Assembly: GCF_000006565.2 (NCBI RefSeq) | Contig: NC_031476.1 | Coordinates: forward strand, 255,458-319,457 | Length of the DNA: 64,000 nt | DNA from: Toxoplasma gondii ME49 | Lineage: Eukaryota; Apicomplexa; Conoidasida; Eucoccidiorida; Sarcocystidae | Direction of reading: 5' to 3' | Shown here: piece after piece, positions 25,780 through 37,296 of the stretch | Layout: each line of letters starts with the position of its first letter | How positions within the stretch are numbered: the first letter of the stretch is position 1 | Program-made: the position numbers and the translations under genes | The notes under the pieces: model-generated | What the model saw: the letters and a program-made list of their open reading frames with translations, nothing else | What the model was told of the DNA's origin: nothing | The model's database searches: none

Positions 25780-26077
25780 TGAGTGTAGCTGTACGTGGAG
25801 GTTCCCGCAATGCGTGGGGGGTGAGGGGCACGACAAGAATCGAAAGAAAATGCAGTGTGGCAGGAATATGGGCGCATGCACGTATTCATATATGCGTGTA
25901 GGTATACGTATGGAAATATATATATACATATATATATATATATATGTATATGCACATATCTAGGCACGAGTGTATGGGTGCAGAGCATCTGCAGGTGTAT
26001 TTGTGTATTTGTATGTGATTGTATTTTGTGACTGGGCATCTGTCTCTCTATCATCTATCTATGCACATACGTATATA

Positions 26078-26112
<35 letters not shown>

Positions 26113-27111
26113 GGATGCATGTCTGTGCCTGTGCGGGTGTATTTGTAGGTGGTTGTATTTTGTTAGTGGATATGTTGTGTGGGGAGAAACGCGACAGAGG
26201 TCGTTCTTTGCCAAGTTGTGGTGTGTGCTTTCGGACGAGAGAAAAATTTGCCACGCTTTCTGTGAGCCGTTGTTTTTTTTCAGGACTGGAACCCGCAGAA
26301 CGACAGACAGGCTGAAGACAGAGTTCACCGTCTTGGTCAAACGCAGGACGTCACAATTTACCGACTTTGCTGCAGAGGCACCGTCGAAGAATCCATTCTC
26401 AAGGCAAGCAGATTGAAGTTAACCTTACAAACGCCAATATATATATATATATATATATAAATATGCATATTTATGTTCTGTTCGCATAGCAACACAAACG
26501 TGTGTACTCTTTTCCGCATACTTTTGCATCTGTACGGTCTGGTGCATGTCGGGAGGTCTAGGTGGACATCTACCGGTAAACTTGTGCGTGTGCGACTGTT
26601 CTCAGTGCTGCCAGGCGAAACTCGACCTCGACGTTGCATTCGGCGGCAACAGCGAAGTGCTTCAGGCGGCGATTCTGCAGGTGAGTTGGGAGAAATTCTC
26701 GGCATCCTCGAACGCATTATGACTGCATATTTGACGAAAATATGCAGCTATTTTAGTCGTTGAAATTGTGGTAGAAATCGGCAGAAAAGACCCTGTTCCC
26801 TGTTGCCGTATGCTCGCTTCTCACCCTCCAACTCACGACAAACACCTTAGCAAAACAACAGGTACCAAGCAAGGAAAAAACGCTGCAAAGCATGTATGTG
26901 ACAAGACAACTGCCTCTCAGAAATTCCGTAGATTCTTCATTCATTTCAAGCCCCATCTTCACTGCACACCTCAAACGTATATCTACGCCTGTGCATTTAT
27001 ATACAACTCTCTCTCTCTCTATATATATATAAATGTATATCCTTCTACATACGTATGTATGATTACACACGTGGGAATGTATACAATGGTATCGATGTGT
27101 GTTTACAGACG

Positions 27112-27142
<31 letters not shown>

Positions 27143-27488
27143 ACGCATGCATGTGTACGTGAGTGACAATGTATTTGTGTTTACTTGTTTGTACGTCCGT
27201 TCATTGTGTTCGTACGCATTGAGTTATTGCGCATTTGTAGAGCAGAACAGTCCCTCTGGGTGTCTCCTTTCTCCGTGGTCTTTGTTTCGCGCGATGCGTG
27301 CGTCACCAGACGGTAACGAGGGGCAGAAAGAGAAGAGAAGGCGACAGGGAACGAATCGGAAACAAGAAAGGAGTTTGGATGGTCTGTCTGTGTTTCAACT
27401 GCGCGAAGTCTGCCTTGCGGAGTTTCTTCTGCAGGACTCTTTGAATGTTCTGTCACGCGAGGACGCGCTCGACAAATCGAAGACTTGA
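19419..27488 (+). CDS. SNF2-family chromatin remodelling ATPase, SMARCAD1/Fun30 type
   Basis: Eight exons: 19419-21982, 22291-23614, 24323-24427, 24910-24998, 25381-25663, 26284-26403, 26606-26680, 27243-27488; phases agree and give about 1601 residues. The ATG at 19419 lies in ACCATGTCG; the frame is open 85 codons further upstream. The first ~680 residues are disordered, with an Arg/Asp/Glu dipeptide-rich stretch. Motif I is [12 protein letters not shown] (~712), DEAH is at ~825 ([10 protein letters not shown]), motif III is LLLTGSPIQN, then [20 protein letters not shown]. The second lobe has [35 protein letters not shown] and [27 protein letters not shown]1-specific neighbours are KWSDYEIHQ with MDSAKIR (human MTDFELH…LDSGKF). 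Two Ser/Glu-rich insertions split the ATPase. Nuclear nucleosome remodelling is inferred from the family. Confidence 0.9.
19736..19860 (+). repeat. GAGACA/GAGAGA-type coding microsatellite in SNF2 exon 1
   Basis: Irregular purine-rich repeats coding for Arg/Asp/Glu alternation ([17 protein letters not shown]). This is a low-complexity disordered segment of the SNF2 protein, likely variable between strains. Confidence 0.7.
23027..23105 (+). repeat. Ser/Ala coding minisatellite in SNF2 exon 2
   Basis: Tandem copies of a roughly 27-base unit (TCTTCTGCTTCCTCTGCGTCC…) coding [12 protein letters not shown]. It sits in the insertion between the LRRL…RELY segment and the RRICNHP helix of the ATPase, so it is a loop extension rather than part of the fold. 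Confidence 0.75.
26404..26605 (+). other. GC-AG intron in the SNF2 gene
   Basis: The exon ending EESILK is followed by GCAAGCAG instead of GT. The consensus around it (CAAG|GCAAGC) is typical of the minor GC-AG class, and the next exon begins in phase after ctcag with CCQAKLDLD. No usable GT donor lies nearby in frame. Confidence 0.75.
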
Positions 27489-27768
27489 ACCGGATGCCCT
27501 CCCCATCGTGTCCTCTCTTCCGCCGTCCATACACACACTGTCCAAGCATGTGCCGGACTCCGTTCCTAAAAAAACGTTCGTGAAAGGATGTACTTAAATT
27601 CGTAGAAGCATAAAGACGTACATGAACATGATTGCATGCAAGCAGATGTAGACGGAGGTGACCTTGAAACGTACCGTGGAAACAAGTCGTGCACTGAATA
27701 AAGAACCTGTGGAATTTCTGTTGTGGCATTCTGTCCAGAGTCGAGCAGCAGCTGCGACCGTCCTTGGG

Positions 27769-27786
27769 GCTGTACATACACCCGAG
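27769..27786 (+). repeat. Palindromic element copy (TGTACATACACCCGAG)
   Basis: Core TGTACATACACCCGAG in the spacer after the SNF2 stop, followed by a GC-rich stretch. Confidence 0.65.
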
Positions 27787-28246
27787 AGGCCGCTGCGGTC
27801 CTGCGTCGCTCCGCAGCCGGATGTTTCTGCGCGCACCGAGACGGGGGGGGGGGAACACTTGTGGATTCGTGGATTTCTGCAATTGGGTTTTTGTGCTTTT
27901 CTGTACATGCGCCGCGCGGCCGCCAGCTGGCGCAATATGTTCGTAACTCGGTGAATTCGAGCGATTTTCCGCGAAACTTCCCCAAACGGGGAGAGACTGT
28001 CGTTGCTTCCGTGTGTGCATGGGGCACCTCCATCGACTGGGGGCCTCAGTCGCTTCCGCTTATGTTGCAAAGTGTGCAAGCCTTCTACAGCGTATACATC
28101 GAGCATCTCCTGTGTGTCGTTTCATTGACACGCAAGGCCCCGCATCAGCGAGAACGAGGCTTTCGTAAACATGCAAAGGTTTATTTTCGTATGACATTCT
28201 TTCGTGGTAACGCATTGTCAGACACATATTTCTATATGTATACATA

Positions 28247-28288
<42 letters not shown>

Positions 28289-28835
28289 CGTGTATATATA
28301 TGTACATACTCAGATGTAAGTATATAGGTACGTCGAAGGACGTTGAGGGCGAGAAGAAGCAAATTTGTTGTATTTGTTGATTGTTGAACGGTTGAATGGC
28401 TTTTCGTGGTCATCCAAACCTTGTAATCAAGAGGCGTTTCTCGCGCATGCAGCGGCTCCAGTGCTCAGCAGTCACAGAAAGCACGGTCTGTTTTTCTATT
28501 AGCTGACAGATGAAATTTTCACGGATACAAAGCAGTTCCACTAAGTTTGCGTCTTCGGGCGCTTCCTTCTCCTCGACATTTTCTTCTCTCGTCCTTCTCT
28601 TTCTCCTCTGTCCATACCAGCGTTTGTTCTCTCTTCGCTCCTTGTTTTCTTTACCTCTTTTCTCTGTGTTGTTCTCTGCAAATCTTCCCTCACACGCGGC
28701 ATCTGTCTTTCCTCGACGACACACATCCTCTGTCCCAAAGCGCTTCTTTTACCCCCTAACACACGGCGGTACCCGAACATCTGCCGAGCAGCTCTCTCGC
28801 ATGTAATCACATTTCCGCATTTCGAACACAGTTAT

Positions 28836-28875
<40 letters not shown>

Positions 28876-29915
28876 GATATTTGTACCTGTAGGTTTGACT
28901 GTACATACACGCAATTGTGTATAGCAACGTTCGCAGAAAATGCAGCTGTATGTGCATATATGTTCATACAGAAATCTATGGAACTCGTGTGAGGCATTCT
29001 ACCTACAAAACTACATACACAACTATGTATTTTACACATACTGAGTATGAATAGATTTTTATATTCTACACAGGGTGTACAAGAAACTGTTGCTTCTTGG
29101 GAAGTCTCGATCGCTATTTTCGAAATCTGCTCGGTATTTCTACGAAACACTGGCAAGCAGGGGGAGAAACAAAAATCTCCCTTCGGCCCAGAATTGGTAC
29201 CGAAAAAGCAGAAATTCGCTGCATCCTTCCCAACCTCTCCCTCGTGCGTAGGTACACCCGCACACGCTGCAAGTCTCTGGAAAGCTTTTCAGTTGACGAA
29301 GGACACCCTTAGCACACATCGCATATAGTCAAGAACATCTCTGATCTCACTACATCATATGCATGCATTAATATACATATTCGAATACGTGTACTTACAT
29401 GTACAAGCACATCTACAAAAAGGATACATACGTATATATGTGTAGAAGGTAGAGAGCGAAGAAACGTCGTGGTATTTTCTTGTGTGACTCTGTCGCTTTT
29501 TAAAGCTCAGCACGAAGAAAACGTGACGTGTCATCCAATGCAGACAAAGAGAGGTCTCCGGTGCAAATGGAACATTGGACTCCACGATGCGCAAATACCT
29601 CGTTACTCCAGAAGGGAATGCACAAAAGAGAAACGACTGAGAGGGTGGGATAGAGGACGAGGTCCGTGAACCCGTTAGTGCGGGGTTCGCAAGTGCGGCA
29701 TCTCTTTTCTTGTCCGGAGAGAGAAGTGCCGTTCTGCTTCCAACTGCTTTCACTAGCAGCCGTTTTGCCCACCTTTATCTCCCCCCCTCCTCCCCCGCAT
29801 TTCTCTCTATCGGTAGGTGTCTGCCCGAAAATCTCCCGAGTCTTCTTTCTTTTTCGGTTTCCGCCGTGGAGAAAGGGGGAGAGTGAAGAGTTCGTCTCGA
29901 AAGTAGAAGAGCTCT

Positions 29916-29931
29916 CGGGTGTATGTACACC
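29916..29931 (-). repeat. Palindromic element copy (GGTGTACATACACCCG on minus)
   Basis: Reverse-complement orientation, CGGGTGTATGTACACC on +. Its minus-strand reading continues ACACCCGAGAG, matching the 27769 copy beyond the palindrome. Confidence 0.65.
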
Positions 29932-30493
29932 GCAGCCCGCCTGGGCAGTTTCGCGGGGACGGCGTCCGCAAGGAGAAAAGTTCTAGCAAAGAGCGAGGGC
30001 GGCGCTTGTGCCCGGCTCCGCCTCTCTTCTCCCGAAATAGAAAGGTTTTATGCTTTTGCAAGGTGTCGTTTCCTTCCTCTCCCGGAAAGACTTCTTTGTT
30101 CCTCTTTCTGCTGCTTTAGTTCGCAGAAAAGGCGATTTTTTCTCGTCCACCCGGGCCTCGTTGCGCTGGTCTCCGAGTTTTGCCAAGCGTGTTGACACCC
30201 GCTCTTCTCACGTCTCAAGCGAGACTGCTTTTCACGCTTCTTCTCAAAAGCACTTCGACCTGCTTCACAAAAGTGTCTCTATGCCCGTGTCTGCGTTCTT
30301 CTACATTCCTCCCTTCCCCCTCCTTTCTTCGTTTTCTTCTTGTCTTCCGTTCCTCCTCCTGTCTTCCTCCTTTTTTCCCCTTGTCTTCCTCTTTCCTTCG
30401 TCCTTTCTTCCTGTCTCCACTTCTCCTGACTCTCCCTCGTCGCGCTGTTCTCCTCTCCTTCCCCGCCGTCGCCGTCAACGCGTTTGACTCTAA

Positions 30494-30513
30494 CGGGGTG
30501 TACAGACACCCGA
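30494..30513 (+). repeat. Palindromic element copy (GGTGTACAGACACCCGA)
   Basis: One base differs from the consensus. It lies 340 bases upstream of the CASC3 start exon. Confidence 0.65.
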
Positions 30514-30852
30514 CTGCCCTACTCAGGCGGAAAAGTCTGGAGCAGAAGATAGCCCCTGCGCGCGCTCTTGGACACGCTGCGTTCCTCTTCCGCTGCACTT
30601 TCGCACTTTCTCTCCTCTTTGGCGCCGTCTTTGTCTCGTCAGAAACGAAAAGGAGAAAACTCGAATGTCTTCGGAAGCGCAAAAACCGTCTTAACGCACC
30701 TTCAGGAAAAAGCTAGGCGTATACAGACACAAAGAGGGAGAGTGCTTTCCACATCTTTATGTGTTGTACGGTGACAACGAACCTCCAGGAGGTTGTTTAG
30801 GCAGAAGACCAGTGTGTCACTGTGACTTCATCCTCTTCTTCGATCTTCAATA

Positions 30853-33800
30853 ATGAGGTGAGCCTTGTCGGAAAACAATTCCACCCACTGTCGTTACACC
30901 TAAACTCGGTGGCAGGCAGCGAGGCCAGAGATAAATACACACGCAGATATGCATCCACATTCGTGCACGCAAATACATCCATATAGCTATACATATCCAT
31001 GTGCATATATATGCTTATATATGTACTTGCACATATCCATATATATATATATATATATATATGTATATGCTTGTAAGCAGGCGTGTAGGTACACCGTGTC
31101 GGAAGTGTTTACATGCTCCCTGCGTGGATTTCAGAGGGAGCTTGCACGTGAATTATTCACAGAACCACGTGGCTGTTGTCTTTCACTTTTTGCATGCAGT
31201 CCTTCTTTCTCCTCACGTGTGTCTCTCCCCTTGCTCCCCTTTTCCGTAGATCTCTCTGCGTAGGGTTTGCAAGGTGCGTGTGTCCGCACTGTCGGCGTTC
31301 GTTCCGTCCGTTTCGGGGATCTTTCTGTATTCCTCTCGCCATTCCCTCCTGTTGACTTTCTCGACTTTTCTGAACAGGAAACAAGAGCGACCCAAGCACC
31401 TCCGACGTGACGCCTCGGGCGACGAGGAGGACAAGGACGTTTTCGACGACGACGACGCTTCTGCCGGTTCGTTCAAGGGGCTAGGGTATATGTCTGTATA
31501 GATGTGACAGCATATCTTTGTGTTTTGATGTCGGTAGCAGAGATCATGAGAACTCTAGAGAAACTGATTTCTTTCTCTCATCAGGGAAGGCCTTTTTTGG
31601 ACCTGTTTTTCTCGGTTTTCCTTGTTCGCAGCTTCTGTTTTTCTTTCCAGTTCTGGACTGTGCAGAATTTCGTTCCAAAATCCGTTGACTTTCGAAGTTA
31701 AGAGCGGAACTGAACGGCTTCTCAATCGTGCGCGGATGCCTGCGATGTGCAGGAAGCGTCTCGAGCGACGACGACGTTGGAATCAGCGCCAAGGAGGCAA
31801 CGACGAACCCCACAGTGTCTCCGAAGGGCGCGTGTTCCCGAGGTGGAAGCGACGACCTCCCCACAGCCGAGGGCGAGGTGGAGGACAGAGAGGCTGGAGA
31901 AGAACGCACTGGAGAGAGACAAGAGCGACAGGCAGAAGATTTGACTGTGCGGCCGAAACCCACCTGGCAGGTACGGCGTCTTTAAATGACGGGGGATCTG
32001 CTTCTACCTGTATCTAACAGTCCGAGCAGCTGCACTCGTGCGTGTCTGTCAGACTCATCAACAACTTCCCCGAACTTGGGCCTATCAGGTAAAGCGCGAA
32101 CACAAGTGTGCAAGCAAACACACCAGCGCAAACTAATGAACGCCTATACGTGTAAATAGATATATATATATATATATATGTATATGCGACTTTGTGTGTT
32201 TTCATGGATGAATAGGTATGGGTGTATGTGTGCAGATGCTCATATATTTACGTGTAGAGACAGATGAGGGGATGCGGTTGGGCCTGTTCAGTTCTTTTGG
32301 CGAATCTCTTGCGTGTCTGTACAGCTCATCAAAGAAGATCCGTCGTTCGTCCCGCGCGGCAGCTCGTACTTTTTGCACGACGATCGCGGAGAAGTTTCGG
32401 GAGAGGAGGTTGAGACCGACGAAGAAAGGAGAGGCAGATCCGGCGCGACGCGGGCCTTCGCAGATGTCTCCTCTGATGAAAGTTTCCACTCCGACGACAT
32501 TCCACGCAGCACGCAAATTAGGTACAGAATCACAGACTCTTTCTCTACACCGAACGAGACGTCCTGTGCGTTTCCCCCCTACTCTGTGTGTCTCTCCTCT
32601 AGGTATCTCTCCACCCTTCTCTCAAACTTTTTCGGTGTCCCTCTACTTTATTCCCTCTCTTTTCTTTTCTGGTTATATCTGTCTGTCTCCCTCTCTCACT
32701 GTGTGTGTTTCTTGCTCTGTATCTTTCTCTGTCGTTCCCCTTTCCCCGTCTCTTCCTTTCCGCTACTCCCGTCTTGTGTGGACTCCCCGTCCAGAGCTCG
32801 AGATTCACAGTGTGCCCCTTGGCTCCTGTGAAGAGTCGGTCGGTTCTCAACGCGGCGCTGCCCTTCTCCGTGCTTCTTCGTTTCTCTCTGCAGACTGGGA
32901 AAGCCTCGAAAGCTGTGGACGCCAGATGAAGCCGGCCAGGACGAGCGTGACAAGTGGGTGCACGACTGCTTCGAGTCTCTGCTGCAGGAAGGCGGCGATC
33001 GTTCTCTCCCTCCCCTTCGCAGCTTCCACAGATCGCGCCCGCGCTTCTTCCGACGCGCACCGAATGCGTTGCATGCGCGCGGCCGCAGAGGTGCTCCGGC
33101 GCCGCGGGGCGGGCGCCCCCGGCGGAGCCGCGACGCTCGGGGCGGCAGCGACGTGCGTGGAGGCGAGGAGACCCAGCTCCCGGAAGCGCGAGGCCAGGGA
33201 CAGCGAGGTGAACGAAACGGGGACGAATCAGAGAAGCGAGAAAGCGAGACTCAGGCCGATGCGACAAGCAAAACCTGGGGCTCCGCTGCGGGCGCTGACG
33301 GAGACAAAGACGCGAGACCTGCAGGGCAACCAGGTATGCGGTGTACGTACACCCGACCACGGGTGGAAAAAGATGAGGGAAAGAGTGCCTGCATGCGCGT
33401 GAACCATCGAGTTAAGAGGAGATAGGTGCTTCTGCAGAACACGAAAAAGAATCCTGCAGCTCAAAGTGCCTACCTACACTTGGAGCTCTTAATCTACGAT
33501 TCCGTAAATGGAGAGCTGACTACACATGTATAAACATGCATGCGAAGGGGTGCATCTGCGCGTTGGGTTGTGTATGGAGATGTGTGTAGTTTTGTGTGCC
33601 TGGATTCCGACTGACATGTGTTGATACATTTGTTGGAGAGAAGTGCTTCTTAAGATCACAGGAGCGACGCCACTGTCAGCTTATGCGTCATAGGTCTTTT
33701 CTGGAAATCCCCATTGTACTGCGTTTTCCAGGGGGAACCTCGAACGCGCGAGGACAAGGGCGTGGACGCAGGAGAAGAGGCCGCGCCCCAGGTGTCACTA

Positions 33801-34368
33801 CAGCTTACGTGGTCAAGGGCGAGCAACAAGGGCCAGCGCTGACGTCGACCGGAGAAAGTGAACGAAGTCACGACCATGAAAAAAGCCGCGAATTTTCCCA
33901 GATCTCTAACAGGTAATAGCCCTACCTCTTCCAGACTGCACATCTAAAGAGAGGCGTGTGTGCATATATATATATATATATATGTATATATATGTATATA
34001 TATATATGTATATACACGTAAATGTGCGTGCATTTGTGTTCACTTCCATCTGCATGCAAAAAGATATATATATAATATATATAAATAGATTTGTGTACGT
34101 CCTGCGTTTGCGCAGTGGCTGACACTTCAGAAGTTGCGTATCGCGTACACGTCACGCCTGATTTCCCGGGTTTGGTATTTGTTGCGGGTGTCTGTCTTCG
34201 ACCAAGATAAGTCTTTTAATGCGTTGAAGCCATTGGTCACGGCTTCCGTGTGTTCTTATGCATCGCAGACCAAGAGGACGCCGCGGCGGCTCCGGGCCTC
34301 GAACGGGAGAACGCACAGAGTGGACTGTACGCATGTCGAAACCTGCAGCGGCGCCCGTCAGCACCTGA
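30853..34368 (+). CDS. CASC3/Barentsz (MLN51) exon junction complex protein
   Basis: Seven coding exons: 30853-30857 (ATGAG only), 31378-31466, 31753-31970, 32325-32521, 32894-33333, 33732-33912, 34269-34368. All phases agree; 409 residues. The N-terminus (MRKQERPKHLRRDASGDEED) is acidic and disordered. The eIF4A3-binding Btz (SELOR) region is bipartite, as in human CASC3: LIKEDPSFVPRGSSYFLHDD at ~105-124 (human NPAYIPRKGLFFEHD) and KPRKLWTPDEAGQDERDKW at ~173-191 (human RQRKLWKDEGRWEHDKF). An acidic ~45-residue insertion separates the two. The C-terminus is rich in RG/RGG, ending VSKPAAAPVST-like sequence. CASC3 joins eIF4A3-MAGOH-Y14 on spliced mRNA; role here inferred from the motif. The start exon rests on the phase match only. 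Confidence 0.8.
31040..34085. repeat. (TA)n microsatellites in CASC3 introns
   Basis: Tracts at about 31040-31063, 32158-32180, 33963-34012 and 34063-34085. All are intronic. Confidence 0.8.
33339..33356 (+). repeat. Palindromic element copy (GGTGTACGTACACCCGA)
   Basis: A perfect inner palindrome starting six bases inside the fifth CASC3 intron, just after the GTATGC donor. Confidence 0.65.
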
Positions 34369-34984
34369 GACAAGAACAAATCACAAAACGAAGAATGCAT
34401 GCAAGCAGTTTTTCATGCGTGCCTCCGACCAGTGTCACTCGCAAACAGACAGAAGAAAAGGAAACGCAGGAAGAAAAACGATGGACGCGTCTGCAGTGAA
34501 CCGACCTTGCGACTACAAGCACGAGCTCCCACTTGAAGAGAGAATGAGTCACGTGAAAGAAACGGATGCATGCATACGTCCGACTGTCGCTCTATTTATA
34601 TAGGATATGCATGCACGTTCATATGGAGATAAAGCGGTTTATGGATATTTTAGATGTGCATGCACCCGCTGCTTGCATGGGAGTGTCATGTTTTCTCCTC
34701 TTCAGAGAAAGGAAAAATTCTCAGTTTTTTCTCGCCTTCGATGTAGTTGTATGCTTGAAGTCAACGTGCCGCCACGTTACGGAAGAGCCAAGGAAATCCC
34801 AGATGTACTTATAACCTGCAAATATCCTATGAAATTGCACGTATTCTCGTATTCATATGTATACATGTACATGCGTACGTACATAGGATTTTCAAATGGT
34901 GCTGCGAACTTCGTCTTCTCAAGTGTGAGAAGTAGGGCCTTTGGTTTTAACTCGTAAGGATTTTTTTTGCTGTGTTGATTGTTT
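34369..34984. other. Spacer, probable CASC3 3' UTR
   Basis: No coding signal recognised after the CASC3 stop at 34366-34368. Confidence 0.4.
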
Positions 34985-35710
34985 TCAAGAGCGTGTGCGT
35001 GCAATGAAGAGAAACTGCATAGAGAACAGAAAAAGCGTAGGTTCTTTCGCCTTCCCTACGGCTTTCTGTTGTGTGTCGAGCCTCGCCTGGTCGGCTGTTT
35101 TGGACTCTCTTCTCCTCTTTCGAAATAGTTCGCTTTCGTCTGCGAATTCCCTGTGGGCAACTAGCGCATGCAAGAATGTTATCTCTTCGGAAACCGACTT
35201 CAAGTCTTCTTGAACGGTTCGCGTCTCCCCAGAAAAGGATGGAGAACAGCAATGTGAGGAGGGAGAAGTCGGCAGAGCGAGAGGGCTGGGGAAAGGGAGA
35301 AGCGATGAGGCAGAGAGGGTCTCGCCCTGTCTTTGGGAGTTTCTTGTGTTGAAGAACAAGACTGTGTTTCCGAATGCGTGTCCAGACGTCACGAGATGGA
35401 GAGCAGCGTTCGAGAGTCTGTTGCCTAAAAATTGTCGAAAGTAGCGGCAGTGCGGAACAAAAGAGAGACACAGCAGTGGGGAACACTCACAGAAAGAGAC
35501 AAAGAAGCTCGGGTCTCCAGTGCTGTTTGTTCGTATGCGCTTTCGTGTTTTCGCAGCGAGAGCACGGAACGGTTTCTTCTCTCAGACTGTAGATTCACCT
35601 GTATATGCGAAGAAAGGGGATTTCGGTGTCGGTAAAAGAAGAGGTAACGTGGCGCTCACCGTTGTGGGCGCCTCTTCTCCCTGAACTTCCTCCTTCTTAC
35701 GCATGCAGTG
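34985..35710 (-). CDS. Candidate minus-strand terminal exons, family unknown
   Basis: A frame from about 35431 (acceptor tttcgacaatttttag) to the stop at 34985 contains a helical stretch, TRTVQEDLKSVSEEITFLHA followed by LVAHREFADESELFRKRRRE. A short upstream exon ending at a GTGAGC donor near 35663 reads KKEEVQGEEAPTT, but its phase fits a different acceptor. No domain is recognised and the 5' part was not found. Confidence 0.3.
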
Positions 35711-37296
35711 AGAAACCCTGCTGTGGAAACGGTGTGAACGGAGTGGTACCCTTCTAGCCTATGGGCTCCCACTGAACCGTCCAACTGGATGCAATCGCAC
35801 CTAAACACAAACGTAGCTGTATACAGAGGTAAAGTGGGGACGACCTGCAAAACGACTGCTGTCGCTGCACACTCGTCGCTGTTCCTTGGGAATCGAAGAA
35901 ATCAAGACATCTGTGTTTCCCTCGTTTCACTGTGTACGATGCGCCGTCTACAAACTCGCAGTGCCCTTTTGCCATTCGCAGAAAGACATTCAACAGACGG
36001 CAGACCACCGAAACCTTCAGAAAACCGTGCAGGAAATACGTGCCTACAACGCCGCGAAGCTGCTTCACAAATTCGTAAACGTATCTCTATACACGTGTGC
36101 ATATAGCGACGTACGCCTGTATATAGTGCCACCTGCAGAAACGGGACGAGCTACAGAGCTAAATAGGTACACAGAGCCTGACAAGCATCTAGATATATAT
36201 TCCAAAGGCAATCACGCTCGGGACTTCCTGATAACTGTCATCCAGCGTGTCAGTGACCCAGGAATCCCACCTCCTAGTGTGTAACAAAGAGTCTTCAACG
36301 CAGAAAGCCAAAGGGACTGGCAATGCCAAGGTGGTGAATGTGAAGTGGCTCTTGCAGGATTTAGGGGTCGAAAGGGAAGCTCGATTTCTGTTCACCTAAA
36401 CTGTTTTCTAGGGTGAATCTAAACCCGTTAGAAAATTCGGCGAAGATTCGCTCCTGCTTCCCCCGTCACACCTGTCAAAAGATTGCTACAGCCGACAGCT
36501 CCGTGCACCCCACTCGGGATAAAGACTTGCGTACAGCAACTGTAAACTGCGTACAGCGACAAACTGGTTTCTCCACGCACTGACTGTCTGTTCAACTGTT
36601 TCCCTTTCCACGACCGCGTCACGTTTCGCCAGGGAAAAACGAGACCCCCGCGTCGACTTGCGACATTGCGTCCCCCAAAGTACGTCCAGAGTCTCGTGGC
36701 TACGGAGGTCGGTACCTGGCCCTCTGCGTGCACACATGAGCGCTCCTCAGGCAACGCCGCGAACAAAGGCGGTTTTCGCCAAACACAAAAAAGGGCATTA
36801 GCTCGCCCACATCCACATATAAAGCACGTCTCTGCAATCCGAGAAATGAAGTGTGGCGGCTGAGAAACGGTCTCAGGCGGAGAGCTGCTTCGGTGCCTAT
36901 TCGCGTGTTGTGAAAAACCACTCGTTGTTTTGCGCGGATCTCCGGTTTTCCTGTCCCTCACGAAAGGCAGCTTGGCTTCCCCACCTGCCAGCAGTCACAC
37001 TTGCCGCGCTTAGCCGGCACTTTCTCGGCTATTTGATTTGCTGCTACACAGCACTCCCTGCTTCCGTCTGGCATTCGCGGCGCGCGTCCCGTCACGGGTG
37101 TACATACGCCCGGCGGCTCTGTCTATACAGGCGAGTGCGTGTGTTCGAAACTGCCACTCTGAATTGACGCTTGTCCTCAGCGAGGCACCGACTGTATTTT
37201 CAGCGTGTGTCACTTGAGAGATTTCGTTTGAATGTGTCCTGCGTTCTCCTGTCCGCAGAAGCTCTGTACGTGTTCTCAACAACTAGCTCTTCATGT
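35711..37296. other. Spacer with one weak plus-strand exon candidate
   Basis: At 35982-36076 on + a frame after cattcgcag reads KDIQQTADHRNLQKTVQEIR and AYNAAKLLHKF up to a GTAAAC donor; it looks helical but has no partners. A palindrome copy is at 37095-37113. Otherwise nothing is seen. The right end must contain the ERC 3' UTR. Confidence 0.3.
37095..37113 (+). repeat. Palindromic element copy (GGTGTACATACGCCCG)
   Basis: In the spacer 3' of the ERC gene. One base breaks the palindrome; the flanking CCCG is kept. Confidence 0.6.

Larger units (their letters stand above)
23959..28874. repeat. (TA)n microsatellite cluster in SNF2 introns and 3' spacer
   Basis: Tracts at 23959-24073 (alternating ACATATATATC units), 25141-25350, 25742-25776, 25917-25947, 26076-26110, 26437-26460, 27020-27143, 28247-28282 and 28836-28874. 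None interrupts a coding exon. The 23959-24073 array is distinctive because ATATATATCAAC and ATATATATCAGC units alternate. Confidence 0.85.
27489..30852. other. Spacer between SNF2 and CASC3, no gene seen
   Basis: Frames such as 27181-28020 (minus) and 30050-30487 (plus) lack domains. The region holds TA tracts and three copies of the GGTGTACATACACCC palindrome (27769, 29916, 30494). The pyrimidine-rich 28560-28700 and 30310-30480 segments may be promoter or 5' UTR of the CASC3 gene. Confidence 0.45.

Noticed and set aside
32021..32090. Apparent extra CASC3 exon (SEQLHSCVSVRLINNFPELG)
   Set aside because: Including it breaks the phase into the Btz exon, whereas joining 31970 directly to 32325 is in phase and gives PTWQLIKEDPSF.
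32218..33402. Long plus-strand frame over several CASC3 exons
   Set aside because: It runs through introns in a frame that lacks both Btz halves; the spliced frame is clearly better.
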